The translations under genes and the position numbers were made by a program. Positions 49,348-59,600 of a stretch of DNA of 62,229 nucleotides are shown here, in pieces (within the stretch, counting starts at the first letter, position 1; every line of letters begins with the position of its first letter). Below the pieces are notes generated by a model. That model saw only the letters and a program-made list of their open reading frames with translations. It had not been told where the DNA came from and made no database searches. This DNA is from Flavobacteriales bacterium (GTDB lineage: Bacteria; Bacteroidota; Bacteroidia; Flavobacteriales; Schleiferiaceae): contig NSIH01000003.1 of the NCBI GenBank assembly GCA_002737315.1, positions 1-62,229 on the forward strand. The letters run 5' to 3'.

Positions 49348-49355
49348 TAAAGGTA
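49348..49355 (-). promoter_or_regulatory. Probable -7 box for the M16 operon
   Basis: Minus-strand TACCTTTA, 22 bases before the ATG at 49325. Confidence 0.4.
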
Positions 49356-49378
49356 TAAAAACTAATGAGTTCTAAACC

Positions 49379-49399
49379 GATGCCTGATGCCTGATGCGC
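49379..49399. repeat. Short tandem heptamer
   Basis: GATGCCT-GATGCCT-GATGCGC, in the 153-base divergent region between the M16 operon and rplU. No function evident. Confidence 0.3.
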
Positions 49400-49448
49400 T
49401 GGCAGGGATTTTATGAATGCGGATCACGTTTCTCATGGATATTAATCC

Positions 49449-49456
49449 TATATTTG
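49449..49456 (+). promoter_or_regulatory. -7 box for rplU-rpmA
   Basis: TATATTTG matches TAnnTTTG; 22 bases to the rplU ATG. Confidence 0.55.
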
Positions 49457-49478
49457 CAACCCCTAAGAAAAATTCGTT

Positions 49479-49898
49479 ATGTACGCAATAGTAGAAATAG
49501 CAGGGCTGCAGTACAAAGTGCAAAAAGAGCAGCGCGTGTACGTCAACCGTTTACCTGGCCTAGAGGGCGAGTCGATTTCTTTCGACCGTGTTCTATTGAC
49601 TGAAGAAAATGGTTCCGTGAGCGTTGGCGCCCCCGTTATCGAAGGAGCTGCCGTTTCGGCCACTCTTTTAAGGCACCTCCAAGGTGATAAAGTAATTGTT
49701 TTTAAGAAGAAGCGCCGCAAGGGCTACCAGAAGAAAAACGGTCACCGACAAGCCCTTAGTCAGATTTTGATCACCGACATTAGGTCGTCTGCGCCCGTTA
49801 AGAAGGCCGCAGCCAAAAAAGTTGAAGCCAACGACGACGCAGCCGTTGAGCCCAAGAAGAAAACCACGAAGGCAGCCAAAACGGAGGCCGCTTCATAA
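49479..49898 (+). CDS. rplU: 50S ribosomal protein L21 with basic C-terminal tail
   Basis: 139 residues; the core ~1-103 is standard L21 (YAIVEIAGLQYKVQKEQRVYVNRL ends within, RKGYQKKNGHRQ). The last ~35 residues form a Lys/Ala/Glu-rich tail (KKAAAKKVEANDDAAVEPKK), an extension common in Bacteroidota L21. Binds 23S rRNA. Co-transcribed with rpmA after 16 bases. Confidence 0.95.
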   Translation: MYAIVEIAGLQYKVQKEQRVYVNRLPGLEGESISFDRVLLTEENGSVSVGAPVIEGAAVSATLLRHLQGDKVIVFKKKRRKGYQKKNGHRQALSQILITDIRSSAPVKKAAAKKVEANDDAAVEPKKKTTKAAKTEAAS

Positions 49899-49914
49899 TC
49901 ACTCCTAATTAATC

Positions 49915-50184
49915 ATGGCACACAAGAAAGGCGTAGGTAGTTCCAAAAACGGTCGCGAATCCGCATCCAAGCGACTAGGCGTGAAAATCTTTGGTGGTCA
50001 GCCTGCTTTGGCTGGCTCCATCATCGTTCGCCAGCGCGGCACCCACCACAACCCCGGCAACAATGTTGGCGTGGGCAAGGACCACACGTTGTTTGCGCTG
50101 AGCGAAGGCATCGTAGAATTCCGCAAAAAAGCCGAAGGCAAGAGCTTTGTTTCGGTGGTACCCTTTGCTCAGGGCGAGGCGTAA
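49915..50184 (+). CDS. rpmA: 50S ribosomal protein L27
   Basis: 89 residues. [24 protein letters not shown], split here by its Gly/Lys-rich tail near the peptidyl-transferase centre, then [21 protein letters not shown]. The N terminus starts directly at MAHKKG with no cleavable prefix of the Firmicutes type. Stop is followed by the terminator at 50207-50234. Confidence 0.95.
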   Translation: MAHKKGVGSSKNGRESASKRLGVKIFGGQPALAGSIIVRQRGTHHNPGNNVGVGKDHTLFALSEGIVEFRKKAEGKSFVSVVPFAQGEA

Positions 50185-50206
50185 TTTAATTTTTACAATT
50201 TTAAGG

Positions 50207-50245
50207 ACCCCCTGAAGCTTCGGCGCCAGGGGGTTTGTAGTTTTA
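50207..50245 (+). terminator. Hairpin terminator after rpmA
   Basis: ACCCCCTG and CAGGGGGT make an 8-bp stem around a 12-base loop, followed by TTTGTAGTTTTA. The T tract is broken, so strength is uncertain; the TAGTTTTA in it may double as the serS -7 box. Confidence 0.6.
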
Positions 50246-50255
50246 CATCCTCAGA

Positions 50256-51530
50256 ATGCTAACTCTTTCGACCATACGAACCAATCCCGAGGGCGTGATT
50301 GCGGCTTTAGCCAAGCGCAACCTCGACGTGCGCCCTGCTATGGAGCTGCTGCTCGCGCTCAATGAACAGCGCAGGCGCATCCAAACCGAGTCGGAGGCGC
50401 TGCAGGCCGAGGCCAACCGCCTTGCCAAAGAAATTGGCGGACTAATGCGCGAAGGCCGCAAGGACCAAGCCGAGGCATTGAAGTCCCAAACTTCAGATAT
50501 TAAGGCAAAAATTCAGGGTTTTGCAGGCGAGTTAGAGTCTTTAGAAGGTCAAGAACGCGACCAGCTGCTGCGGCTGCCCAACATGCCGCACGAATCGGTA
50601 CCCAGCGGAAGGTCCGCAGAAGACAACGAGGTTGTAGCGCAGTGGAGCCCCGACTGGACCCTAGCAGAGAATGCGGTTCCGCATTGGGACCTTGCCGAGC
50701 GCTATAAACTTATTGATTTTGAGCGGGGTGTTAAGGTTAGCGGCGCTGGCTTCCCCTTCTACACCGGTCAGGGAGCGAGGCTTCAACGCGGACTTATTCA
50801 GTTCTTCTTGGACCGCAATACTGCGGCTGGGTACCTCGAAATTCAGCCGCCGCACTTGGTCAATGCCGCCTCAGGCTATGGCACGGGCCAATTGCCCGAC
50901 AAGGATGGCCAGATGTACTACATGGGCGAGGACCAGCTTTATGCTATTCCTACGGCCGAGGTGCCCGTTACCAATATGCTGCGCGACGAGATTCTGCCCG
51001 AGGCAGACCTGCCTGTAAGGCTGACGGCCTACAGTCCCTGCTTTCGCCGTGAGGCTGGATCCTATGGCAAAGACGTACGCGGACTAAACCGCCTCCACCA
51101 GTTTGATAAGGTAGAGATTGTCTGCGTAGAGCACCCAGAGCGGTCTTATGCACGATTGGACGAAATGGTCGAGCACGTCGCGTCTTTGCTCCGAGACTTA
51201 GAGCTGCCCTACCGCGTGCTGCGGCTTTGCGGAGGCGACATGGGCTTCACCTCGGCCCTAACCTATGACTTTGAAGTATGGTCCGCAGCCCAAGAACGCT
51301 GGCTCGAGGTAAGTTCGGTGAGTAATTTTGAAACCTATCAATGCAACCGTCTGATGCTGCGCTACCGCAGCGAAACCGACGGAAAGCCGCACCTGGCCCA
51401 TACCCTAAACGGCTCTGCATTAGCGCTCCCGCGCGTGGTGGCGGCATTGCTCGAGAATAATCAATCGCAGGAGGGCATTCGGATTCCCAAAGCCCTTTTG
51501 CCCTATACCGGATTTGAATGGATACGTTAA
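50256..51530 (+). CDS. serS: Seryl-tRNA synthetase
   Basis: 424 residues. N-terminal coiled-coil arm (~1-110) that binds tRNA-Ser, then the class II catalytic core: motif 2 in CFRREAGSYGKDVRGL and motif 3 in LNGSALALPRVVAALLENNQ, with TAEVPVTN for substrate binding. Charges tRNA-Ser with serine. Its TAA lies inside the next gene (13-base overlap). Confidence 0.96.
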   Translation: MLTLSTIRTNPEGVIAALAKRNLDVRPAMELLLALNEQRRRIQTESEALQAEANRLAKEIGGLMREGRKDQAEALKSQTSDIKAKIQGFAGELESLEGQERDQLLRLPNMPHESVPSGRSAEDNEVVAQWSPDWTLAENAVPHWDLAERYKLIDFERGVKVSGAGFPFYTGQGARLQRGLIQFFLDRNTAAGYLEIQPPHLVNAASGYGTGQLPDKDGQMYYMGEDQLYAIPTAEVPVTNMLRDEILPEADLPVRLTAYSPCFRREAGSYGKDVRGLNRLHQFDKVEIVCVEHPERSYARLDEMVEHVASLLRDLELPYRVLRLCGGDMGFTSALTYDFEVWSAAQERWLEVSSVSNFETYQCNRLMLRYRSETDGKPHLAHTLNGSALALPRVVAALLENNQSQEGIRIPKALLPYTGFEWIR

Positions 51531-52069
51531 AATGCTGCTTTGCTGGAGCTGGCCTGCTTGCGCTTTTATCCTGCGGGCGCAGCGGACCCATCGGCAGCGA
51601 AATCGAGGAACTGCGCGAAACAGTCGACTCATCGAATGCGGTGCTTCAGGAGCTGGACAGCGCACAATTCATGGAGGCATTTAACCGATTGGAGCGCCAC
51701 ATAGAGATTGCCAAAACCAAGGACTACGACGCAAAGCTTGAGGCTATTTTCTTCAACGATTTTGAGTGGTTGCGCTCTAGCCACCGCGCACTTTTTAAGT
51801 TTGAGACCCTGAGGCGCGGAGAACAGTGGGACGGGCAGCTTCTGCTTTCGCAAAAACAGCTTGACGCCCTGCACCACGACTGGAACAGCCGCGTTATGCC
51901 CGATGATTCGGTGCGAATTGCACTTGAAGAAGAAAAGAATTCCGTATTGCCCCTCTTGGCAACATTGCACACGCGACTCGATGAAGTTCGCTACGTGATG
52001 AAGCAAAACGATAGCCTTGACCTGCACTTTCAAAAACTTTGGGACAGCTGGGATTCTGGAATCAAATAG
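51518..52069 (+). CDS. Hypothetical lipoprotein, helical
   Basis: 183 residues. Lipoprotein signal: hydrophobic core and LLSC at residues 16-19, then GRSG. The mature part is charged and helical (IEELRETVDSSNAVLQELDS, MEAFNRLERHIEIAKTKD) with no recognisable domain. Start overlaps the serS 3' end by 13 bases, and the next gene follows after two bases. Unrecognised; the lipobox and spacing support a real gene. Confidence 0.72.
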   Translation: MDTLKCCFAGAGLLALLSCGRSGPIGSEIEELRETVDSSNAVLQELDSAQFMEAFNRLERHIEIAKTKDYDAKLEAIFFNDFEWLRSSHRALFKFETLRRGEQWDGQLLLSQKQLDALHHDWNSRVMPDDSVRIALEEEKNSVLPLLATLHTRLDEVRYVMKQNDSLDLHFQKLWDSWDSGIK

Positions 52070-52071
52070 GC

Positions 52072-52407
52072 ATGTACACCTACAACGTAACGGTCAATGT
52101 CGACGACAGCATCCACGCGGAATGGCTGCACTGGATGCGCAGCATCCACATTCCCGAGGTGCTGGCCACCGGCATGTTTTTGGACGCCGTGCTGCATGAA
52201 GTGATGATTGACGGAGACAGCGGGCGAACCTATGCCGCGCAGTACCGCTATGCTTCGCCCGAGGATTTACAGCTCTACCAGCAGGTACACGCCCCAGGGC
52301 TCCAAGAAAAGTCCGCGGCCAAGTTTGGATCTAAGGCCCTGGCCTTTCGGACTATTCTCAGAAGGGTCGACCAATTGGACGGGCCAGTGATTCCGCCTTC
52401 GCTGTAG
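52072..52407 (+). CDS. DUF4286-family protein
   Basis: 111 residues from ATG 52072; earlier in-frame starts lie in the preceding gene. Small alpha/beta protein with YTYNVTVNVDDSIHAEWLHWM, HIPEVLATGMFLDAVLHEV and DGDSGRTYAAQYRYASPEDL, matching the DUF4286 pattern found widely in Bacteroidota. No catalytic residues obvious; function unknown. One base separates it from the M16 gene, so both are likely co-translated. Confidence 0.82.
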   Translation: MYTYNVTVNVDDSIHAEWLHWMRSIHIPEVLATGMFLDAVLHEVMIDGDSGRTYAAQYRYASPEDLQLYQQVHAPGLQEKSAAKFGSKALAFRTILRRVDQLDGPVIPPSL

Positions 52408-52408
52408 G

Positions 52409-53659
52409 ATGGGAGCTCCGATTCGGGCCGAATTTGTCGTCGCCACGTTACCCAATGGGCTGCGTTGGGTACACCAGCCTACGGCATCGCCCACCGGCCA
52501 CGTTGGTCTGCACCTGAAGGCGGGTTCGCGCGACGAATCCCGCGAAGACGAGGGCCTCGCCCACTTTACCGAACACTTAATTTTTAAAGGCACCGCACGC
52601 CGCAAGGCCTTTCACGTACTGAGCCGTTTGGAAGGCGTTGGCGGCGAATTGAACGCCTACACGGGCAAGGAAGACACGCTGCTCTACGCCAGCTTCATGG
52701 TCGAGCACTACCGCCGGGCCATGGACCTGCTGTTTGACATCGTCAAGCACGCGTCGATCCCGGAACGCGAGGTACCCAAAGAGCGCGAAGTGATTCTGGA
52801 CGAAATGGACGGCTACAAAGACAATCCGTCGGAGGCGCTCTTTGACGAGTTTGACGCCCTACTCTACCCCGATCACCCCTTGGGAATGAATATTTTGGGC
52901 CGCCGCGAAACCGTTTCAAGGTTTGAACGCAGCGACGTGCTGCGCTTCATTGGGGCGCTGTACCGGCCCGAGCAGGCCGTACTGAGTTCGGTGGGCGGAA
53001 TCTCTGTGGCCCGATTTGCGCGGCTCGCAGAAGAATTTGGCGGAACATGGACCACCGAAGGTTCCGCGCCCCAGCGCGTGCTCGCGCACAAGCCGGCTCA
53101 CTTTGACGTCAGCGTCAAAAAAGAAATCAACCAAAGCCATTTGGTGCTGGGTGGAGAGGCTCCGTCGGTGCACGAGGACGACTACACCGCGGCCGTGCTG
53201 CTCAACAACGTGCTGGGCGGCCCGGCGATGAACAGCCGACTCAACATGAACATTCGCGAGCGCCATGGAATTGCCTACCAAATTGAGAGCTTCATCAACG
53301 CCTACGTGGATGGCGGCCATTGGGGCGTATATGCCGGCACGGACCTCGAAACCGTAGACCGCGCCGAACGCCTAATTCGCAAGGAGCTGGATGCTCTGCG
53401 GCAGGGACTAACTCCGCGCGCCCTAGATCAAGGCAAGCTTCAGCTGCTGGGCCAAATGGCCCTCGCCCAAGAGAGCGGCCAAGGTTTGATGACGGGGCTC
53501 GGGAAGTCCCTATTGGTCTACGACCGCATCGATCGCTTTGACGAGCTGGTCGTGAAGGTTAACGCCCTGACTGTGGCTCAGCTGCGGGACGTCGCAGAGC
53601 GAATGTTTGCACCCTCGCATATTAGCCGTTTGCGCTATCTTGGGACGCTCACCGAGTAA
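52409..53659 (+). CDS. M16-family zinc metallopeptidase (single-chain, cytoplasmic by lack of signal)
   Basis: 416 residues with no signal peptide. Zinc site H52-F-T-E55-H56 (LAHFTEHLIFKGT) and a downstream Glu in EVPKEREVILDEMDGY. This is the mitochondrial-processing-peptidase/PqqF-like type: SHLVLGGEAPSVHEDDYTAAVLLN, GGPAMNSRLNMNIRERHG. It follows the DUF4286 gene and precedes an O-methyltransferase, a placement common in Bacteroidota. Substrate not known. Distinct from the periplasmic M16 pair at 45972-49325. Confidence 0.9.
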   Translation: MGAPIRAEFVVATLPNGLRWVHQPTASPTGHVGLHLKAGSRDESREDEGLAHFTEHLIFKGTARRKAFHVLSRLEGVGGELNAYTGKEDTLLYASFMVEHYRRAMDLLFDIVKHASIPEREVPKEREVILDEMDGYKDNPSEALFDEFDALLYPDHPLGMNILGRRETVSRFERSDVLRFIGALYRPEQAVLSSVGGISVARFARLAEEFGGTWTTEGSAPQRVLAHKPAHFDVSVKKEINQSHLVLGGEAPSVHEDDYTAAVLLNNVLGGPAMNSRLNMNIRERHGIAYQIESFINAYVDGGHWGVYAGTDLETVDRAERLIRKELDALRQGLTPRALDQGKLQLLGQMALAQESGQGLMTGLGKSLLVYDRIDRFDELVVKVNALTVAQLRDVAERMFAPSHISRLRYLGTLTE

Positions 53660-53671
53660 TTCTCGAGCTTC

Positions 53672-54310
53672 ATGGAATTTTTACCTCCCGAAATCGACGA
53701 CTACGCCGGCCAGTTTACGGCGGCGCCCTCTGCCCTGCTCGAGCGCATTGAGCGCGAAACCTGGCAGCAGGTACTCATGCCGCGCATGTGCAGCGGGCAC
53801 CAACAGGGTCGCTTCTTGAGCCTGATCAGCAAGTTGGTAGGTCCACGCCGCATTCTTGAGGTCGGAACCTACACCGGCTATTCCGCCCTGTGTATGGCCG
53901 AAGGCCTGACCGCCGACGGCCGTTTGGTGACCATGGACGTCAATGCCGAGCTCGAAACGCGGGTGCGCGGGTACTTTGCGGACTCAGAATTCGCTGCTCA
54001 ACTCGACTTTAGGGTGGGCGACGCGCGCGAACTGATTCCGCAACTCGACGAAACCTGGGACCTCGTCTTTTTGGACGCTGACAAGGAGAACTACCTCACC
54101 TACTACGAAATGGTAGTGGATCGCGTGCGTCCCGGCGGACTCATTCTCGCCGACAACGTGCTGTGGAGCGGCAAAGTGGCCGACCCCAGCATCATCGACC
54201 CCGAGACCGACGCCCTGCGCGCCTACGTGCAGCATGTGGCTGCCGACCCGCGGGTGGAGCAACAACTTTTGCCTTTTAGGGACGGGGTGATGGTCGCGAG
54301 GAAACGGTAA
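53672..54310 (+). CDS. SAM-dependent O-methyltransferase, class I (caffeoyl-CoA type)
   Basis: 212 residues. Rossmann methyltransferase with motif I ILEVGTYTGYSALCMAEGL (~63-81), acidic VTMDVN, metal/substrate region VFLDADKENYLTYYEM and GGLILADNVLWSGKV. Belongs to the metal-dependent O-methyltransferase family of uncertain bacterial substrates. Thirteen bases after the M16 stop; ends 36 bases before the TonB-dependent receptor, where base composition changes sharply. Confidence 0.88.
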   Translation: MEFLPPEIDDYAGQFTAAPSALLERIERETWQQVLMPRMCSGHQQGRFLSLISKLVGPRRILEVGTYTGYSALCMAEGLTADGRLVTMDVNAELETRVRGYFADSEFAAQLDFRVGDARELIPQLDETWDLVFLDADKENYLTYYEMVVDRVRPGGLILADNVLWSGKVADPSIIDPETDALRAYVQHVAADPRVEQQLLPFRDGVMVARKR

Positions 54311-54346
54311 CTGCAGCTTTGTATTAATTTTTTACAAGTAAACTTT

Positions 54347-56530
54347 ATGACGAGATTCATTCTACTTTTTACACTGCTTTTATCTGTAGAACAAGCATAC
54401 AGCCAAAATATATTTAACACCATCGTAAAAGATAGCCAGAGTAAAGAACCATTAATCGGAGCAATCGCAGGTTTAAAAGGAACGGGTAATGCGGCAGTTT
54501 CTGACGAAGGAGGCGAAATAATTCTCCCTAATATTCCTTCTGGAAGACAAATTATCCAATTTTCTAATATGGGTTATAAAATGCTTGAACTAGAAATTGA
54601 CTTTCCTTTAACCCAGCCAATAGAAGTTGTCTTCTTATCTCCAAATAGGGAAAATGAACTGGGCGAAGTCATCGTTCAAGGTACCCGAAGCAACAGAAGT
54701 ATAGCTCAAACTCCTACTCGTGTGGAAGTTTTGACCGAAGAAATTGACGAAGCAGCAACAATGGACCCTAGTAAAATTGCCCATTTACTAAGCCATAGCA
54801 CCGGTATTCAAGTACAACAAACGTCGGCAACAAGCAATACGGCAAATGTCCGTATTCAAGGACTTGATGGACGTTATACCCAAATACTAAAAGATGGATT
54901 TCCTCTCTACGGTGGTTTTTCAGGTAGTTTGTGTATAATGCAAATTCCGCCGTTGGATTTACGCCAAATTGAATATATAAAAGGCGGTGCTTCTACGCTT
55001 TATGGCGGCGGCGCCATCGCGGGAATCATCAATGTTATTTCCAAAGAACCGACCAGCGAAGAGACCATTCTACATTTAAATGGGTCGCAGATTGGAGCGT
55101 TTGACGTAAATATGTTCACCAGTAAAAAGTACGAAAAGATAGGATTTACCCTTTTGGCTCAACGCAATGCCCACAAAGCTTTCGATGCTGATAAAGATGG
55201 TTTCACGGATATGCCCGAATTAGAGAAATTTAATTTCAATCCAAAATTGGTATTTTATTTAAGTGATAGGACCAATTTGAGCATTGCAGGAACTTTTACT
55301 ACCGAAAAAAGGCAGGGAGGAGACACTAAATTGCTAGAAAATGAAGCCATTTCTAGTTCCCATTTTTATAAAGAAAAAAACGAAGTAAGCAGAATTACTA
55401 CTCAAACGAAGTATAGTCATAAACTTACTGAAAATCAAACATTTGAGTTTAAAAATTCATTCAATATATTTGATAGAAGTTTGCTCAACGTTCCTACATT
55501 TAATGAGGGCGAATATATATTTCAAGGCAACCAATTATCTTCTTTTTCGGAACTATCTTATTCTATTCAAAAGAATAAAGATGTATTGATTACAGGATTA
55601 AACTTTTATACGGATGAGTTCAAAGAAACGCCGTTACAAAGCATCCTTCTCAGAAATGAAGACCGAAAAACCATGGGGGCCTTTACCAATTTCACTTTTG
55701 ATTTGGGTGAAAAGGTGTCCGTTGAAAGTGGTTTGAGAGGCGATTATGTTTTCGACGACAAACTCTATTTATTGCCCCGAGTTTCCGCATTATTCAAATG
55801 GACCAATCGTTTGACAACGCGAATTGGAGGAGGAATGGGTTATCGGAATGCCAGTATTTTTAACCAAGAAGCCGAAATACTAGGTTATAAGGGAGTGTTA
55901 GCAATCAATAGAAATGACACCAAAGCCGAAAAATCGTCTGGCGGTAATGCAGATATTAGCTATAAAATGCGTTTGGGCGAAAAAATATTGATCAATTTCA
56001 ATCAAATGTTTTTTTATACCCATTTGAATAATCCTTTGGTTTTGCAACGTAGTGGTTCAAATTATGAATTTGCCAATGCTGATGGTTACACTGAAAGCAT
56101 GGGGGCAGAAACATTTTTTAAGTTTGGATTTTCTGATTTTGTACTGTTCGTAGGATATACCTACACCGATGCTACGAATCATTTCAGCGGAACCATCTCC
56201 AACGTTTCTTTAACACCAAAACATAGTTTAAAAGGGGATTTATTGTATGCCTTGCCTGGAAAATGGAGGATTGGTTTGGACTATGAATTGAAAAGTGGTC
56301 AAACGTTAAGCACTGGTACTCAAACGCCGTCATTTTGGACCTATGGTGCAGTGGTAGAAAGGTATTACAAGAACTTCACGTTTTTTGGAAACGTAGAAAA
56401 CATATTTGATTATCGCCAAACCAACTATGAAAGTTTGCTTTTAGCACCGAACAACACCCCTCAATTTGCTGAAGTATGGGCACCATTGGACGGATTCGTT
56501 TTTAACTATGGATTGAAAATAAAGTTGTAG
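54347..56530 (+). CDS. TonB-dependent receptor, AT-rich
   Basis: 727 residues. Signal peptide 1-20 (LLSVEQAYSQ). Carboxypeptidase-regulatory-like domain (~22-105), TonB-box-like segment (NELGEVIVQGTRS), plug (~110-230, IAHLLSHSTGIQVQQ, VRIQGLDGRYTQILKDGFPLYGG, YIKGGASTLYGGGAIAGIINV) and a 22-strand-type barrel ending VFNYGLKIKL. Imports a siderophore, metal chelate or cofactor at cost of proton motive force. Base composition is clearly lower in GC than the genes either side, with A/T-ending codons dominant, so acquisition by transfer is likely. Confidence 0.9.
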   Translation: MTRFILLFTLLLSVEQAYSQNIFNTIVKDSQSKEPLIGAIAGLKGTGNAAVSDEGGEIILPNIPSGRQIIQFSNMGYKMLELEIDFPLTQPIEVVFLSPNRENELGEVIVQGTRSNRSIAQTPTRVEVLTEEIDEAATMDPSKIAHLLSHSTGIQVQQTSATSNTANVRIQGLDGRYTQILKDGFPLYGGFSGSLCIMQIPPLDLRQIEYIKGGASTLYGGGAIAGIINVISKEPTSEETILHLNGSQIGAFDVNMFTSKKYEKIGFTLLAQRNAHKAFDADKDGFTDMPELEKFNFNPKLVFYLSDRTNLSIAGTFTTEKRQGGDTKLLENEAISSSHFYKEKNEVSRITTQTKYSHKLTENQTFEFKNSFNIFDRSLLNVPTFNEGEYIFQGNQLSSFSELSYSIQKNKDVLITGLNFYTDEFKETPLQSILLRNEDRKTMGAFTNFTFDLGEKVSVESGLRGDYVFDDKLYLLPRVSALFKWTNRLTTRIGGGMGYRNASIFNQEAEILGYKGVLAINRNDTKAEKSSGGNADISYKMRLGEKILINFNQMFFYTHLNNPLVLQRSGSNYEFANADGYTESMGAETFFKFGFSDFVLFVGYTYTDATNHFSGTISNVSLTPKHSLKGDLLYALPGKWRIGLDYELKSGQTLSTGTQTPSFWTYGAVVERYYKNFTFFGNVENIFDYRQTNYESLLLAPNNTPQFAEVWAPLDGFVFNYGLKIKL

Positions 56531-56640
56531 ATCGGAAACGGAAATAACTTTGGATTAATGCAAGTGCGTTCGGTACTTTTGATACAACGACTGACCGCAT
56601 GCAATTCCTCAAATAATCGGACTCAGCGGCATAATACAAC

Positions 56641-59600
56641 ATGAAGCTCATCATAGTTAATAACAAAGCCTTCTTGAGGCTGTGGATGATCGTTCCACTT
56701 CTTTTCACTGCACCCCAGCAGGCAATTGCGCAAATAGCAATAAACGAGGGAAGCAACAGAAATTACCCAACCCTTACGGACGAAGACGGTGATTACGAAG
56801 ATTGGATCGAAATCCATAATGCTGGGAACACCCCAGTTGACTTATACAACTACAGCCTGAGCGACAATGCGAGTCCTGGGGATTGGGTGTTTCCGCATCG
56901 GGTGCTTAATCCCGGGGGATTCCTCGTTGTTTTTTGCAGTGGCAAAAAACGCGTTGAAACAACTCCATTTACCAAAGTAGTTTCCGATTCAGCTTTTCAG
57001 CCGGGGTCTGGCTGGAATGCACACCAATTCGAAACTCCATTCTTGTGGGACGGGCAATCAAACCTTGTTATTGACGTTTGTTCCTTTAACGATTTTTACA
57101 CCGAAAACTCGATACACCTTCAAAGCGCTACTTCATATAACTCTTCAATTAGCGCTTTTATTGATGGAAGCTCTGCGAGCGCACTCAGCATTGGAAGTAC
57201 CGCTCAAATGCGTCCCAACATGCGACTTAACAATGCGGTAATTGGCTCGGGAAACTATACCAATGGTGCCTACGACTACCCCGCACCCTATGGCAACTGG
57301 TATTGGTCTGCACGGCATCAGTTTCTGGTTCCCGCAGGTGAATTAATTGCCGCTGGATTAGTGGCGGGCAGCATTGACTCACTTTCATTCAGCGTATCGA
57401 CTCCTAATTCAGTGAGCTATTCTTGGATCGATTTAAGCATTTCCCACACGCAATTAAGCTCGTTAGAGAATTCATTTTTAAAGGTATCGGGCAACTACAA
57501 CCACACGAACTTTAAAATTAGTAGAGATGGCGAAGTGATAACGCTCTTCAACCCATCAGGAAGCCCCATTAGCGCCTTAAATGTTCAATGTGGTCCCGCA
57601 ATTGGGGTTAGTGTAGGTTGTCTTCCTGATGCTGCTTTAACAACTCATAAGCTTTTTGGCCTACCGACGCCCGGCACAAGCAACAACCTATCGATTCCTT
57701 CAGACGGCATGGCGATGGAGCCCATTTTTTCACGCGGCAGCGGGATTTACCAAACCCCCATTTCAGTGAGCATTGCGGACTTGAATTCGCCGAATGCGAG
57801 AATCTTTTACACGACAGACGGCAGCGACCCCGATACCAACTCGCTGCTTTGGGGCGGTACTCCTATTTTTATTTTTCAATCGGGTGCACTAAAAGCTCGG
57901 GCCTTTGCCGACGGGCGCCTTCCAAGCATCATCAAAACTGCGAGCTACCTGCTGAATGTAAGCCACATCACTCCCATTATTTCTGTGGTTACAGACAATG
58001 AAAATCTTTTTGGGCCAACGGGTATGTTTGACAATCCCACTCTAGACCTACTCAAGCCTGCCTCAGTGGACTACTTTGACTCTACATCTCAGCATAAACT
58101 GCAGTTCAGCGGCCGAACTGGAATAATGATGGACGGCGGGTGGGGCGGTTCTCGAAACGCTCCCCAAAAGTCGTTCAGAATCAAATTTGACCACAGTGTG
58201 CTTGGAGAAGGACCAATTACTGGACCCATTATTCCAGGCCGGCCAAACAGAACAACTTATAGTGATTTTTACCTGAGAAATGGAAGCAATCAGTATTTGC
58301 GACTTCCCTATAAAGATGCCGCCCAGGTTAAAATTGCGGGAGAAGGCAACAATAACTACTACTCTGCTTGGAGACCCGTAACTGTTTATCTAAATGGTGC
58401 CTACTGGGGTCTTTATGAGCTGAGGGAGAAATTAAACATTGAAATGTTTGAACTCTTAGAGGGCGCAGACCCAGATTCGGTTGAAATTCTGGGTTCCACG
58501 TCACAGTACGGTTTCGTGCTCCGAGCCATCGAGGGTTCTACCCAGTCATTTTATGATTCCTACGACAGCTTGCTGCAGATTGACCCATCTGATACCACTT
58601 TTTGGGCTGAAGCTGACCGGCACTTTGACATGAAGTACTACACCGACTATATCATCGCCGAAAGCTGGATGGACAATGGTGACTGGGCTTTCGGCTACAA
58701 CAACCTTAAGCTTTATCGATCAGACGCGACAAACTTCCGATGGAGATACTGCCTAATGGATCTCGAAATGGGATTGCTGCCCAGCGATGACCCCAACTCC
58801 AACTGCAGTAGAAATTTTTTGGCCTCCCTTACTGCCGCCGACACCAATAATCCCCATTTGAATATTTGGCTTCGAGGCATGCAAAATGATCGATTTAGGC
58901 ACTACTTCATCAACCGATTTGCCGATCAAATGAATACCCAGTTTTTACCTTCTCGCGTGCTGGCTGTTGAGAATTCCATGTTTAATCAGACGATTTTGGA
59001 GATGCCTAAGCACTACCAGCGTTGGGGTGATGCAAATAATGTTCCCGTGCAGCTCAGTGAATTGTACCAGACCCACTTGCTTTTTCAGAGTGAGTTGTCG
59101 TGCCGCTCCGAGCAGGTGCGCAACCACATTCAAAATGAATTACAATTGCCCCAGCAAGTTGACCTGACCCTTGATGTGTACCCGTTGTTTTCGGGAAGCA
59201 TAACCGTCAGCACCGTAACGCCTGAGGCCTACCCTTGGACCGGTACGTACTTTGATGGCATCCCAATAAAGATCGAGGCTCGGGCAAAGAATGACTATAC
59301 GTTTTCTCACTGGGAATCAAACGATCTGATTACGGATACCCTAAACCCGGTTTTTATCGATACATTGAAGACAAACGCTACCGTTTTTCGAGCTCACTAC
59401 AATTCCACATCATCGAATCCTGAAGTTTTTGCTATTTATCCCAATCCATCTTCGGCTGGCATAACTATTAAGCCGATTCTCCCCATCGGTAGTTTAGAAA
59501 CCCTAACCTTTATTGATCTGCTTGGTCGAGTATTTTTTGTTCCATTTGAAGTCGTCGGATTCAACGAATACACCCTTGACGTGTCTGCACTATCTAAGGG

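Noticed and set aside
49326-49478. A small RNA or riboswitch in the 153-base M16/rplU gap
   Set aside because: Only a short 7-base tandem repeat and promoter boxes were found, with no stable hairpin and terminator combination.
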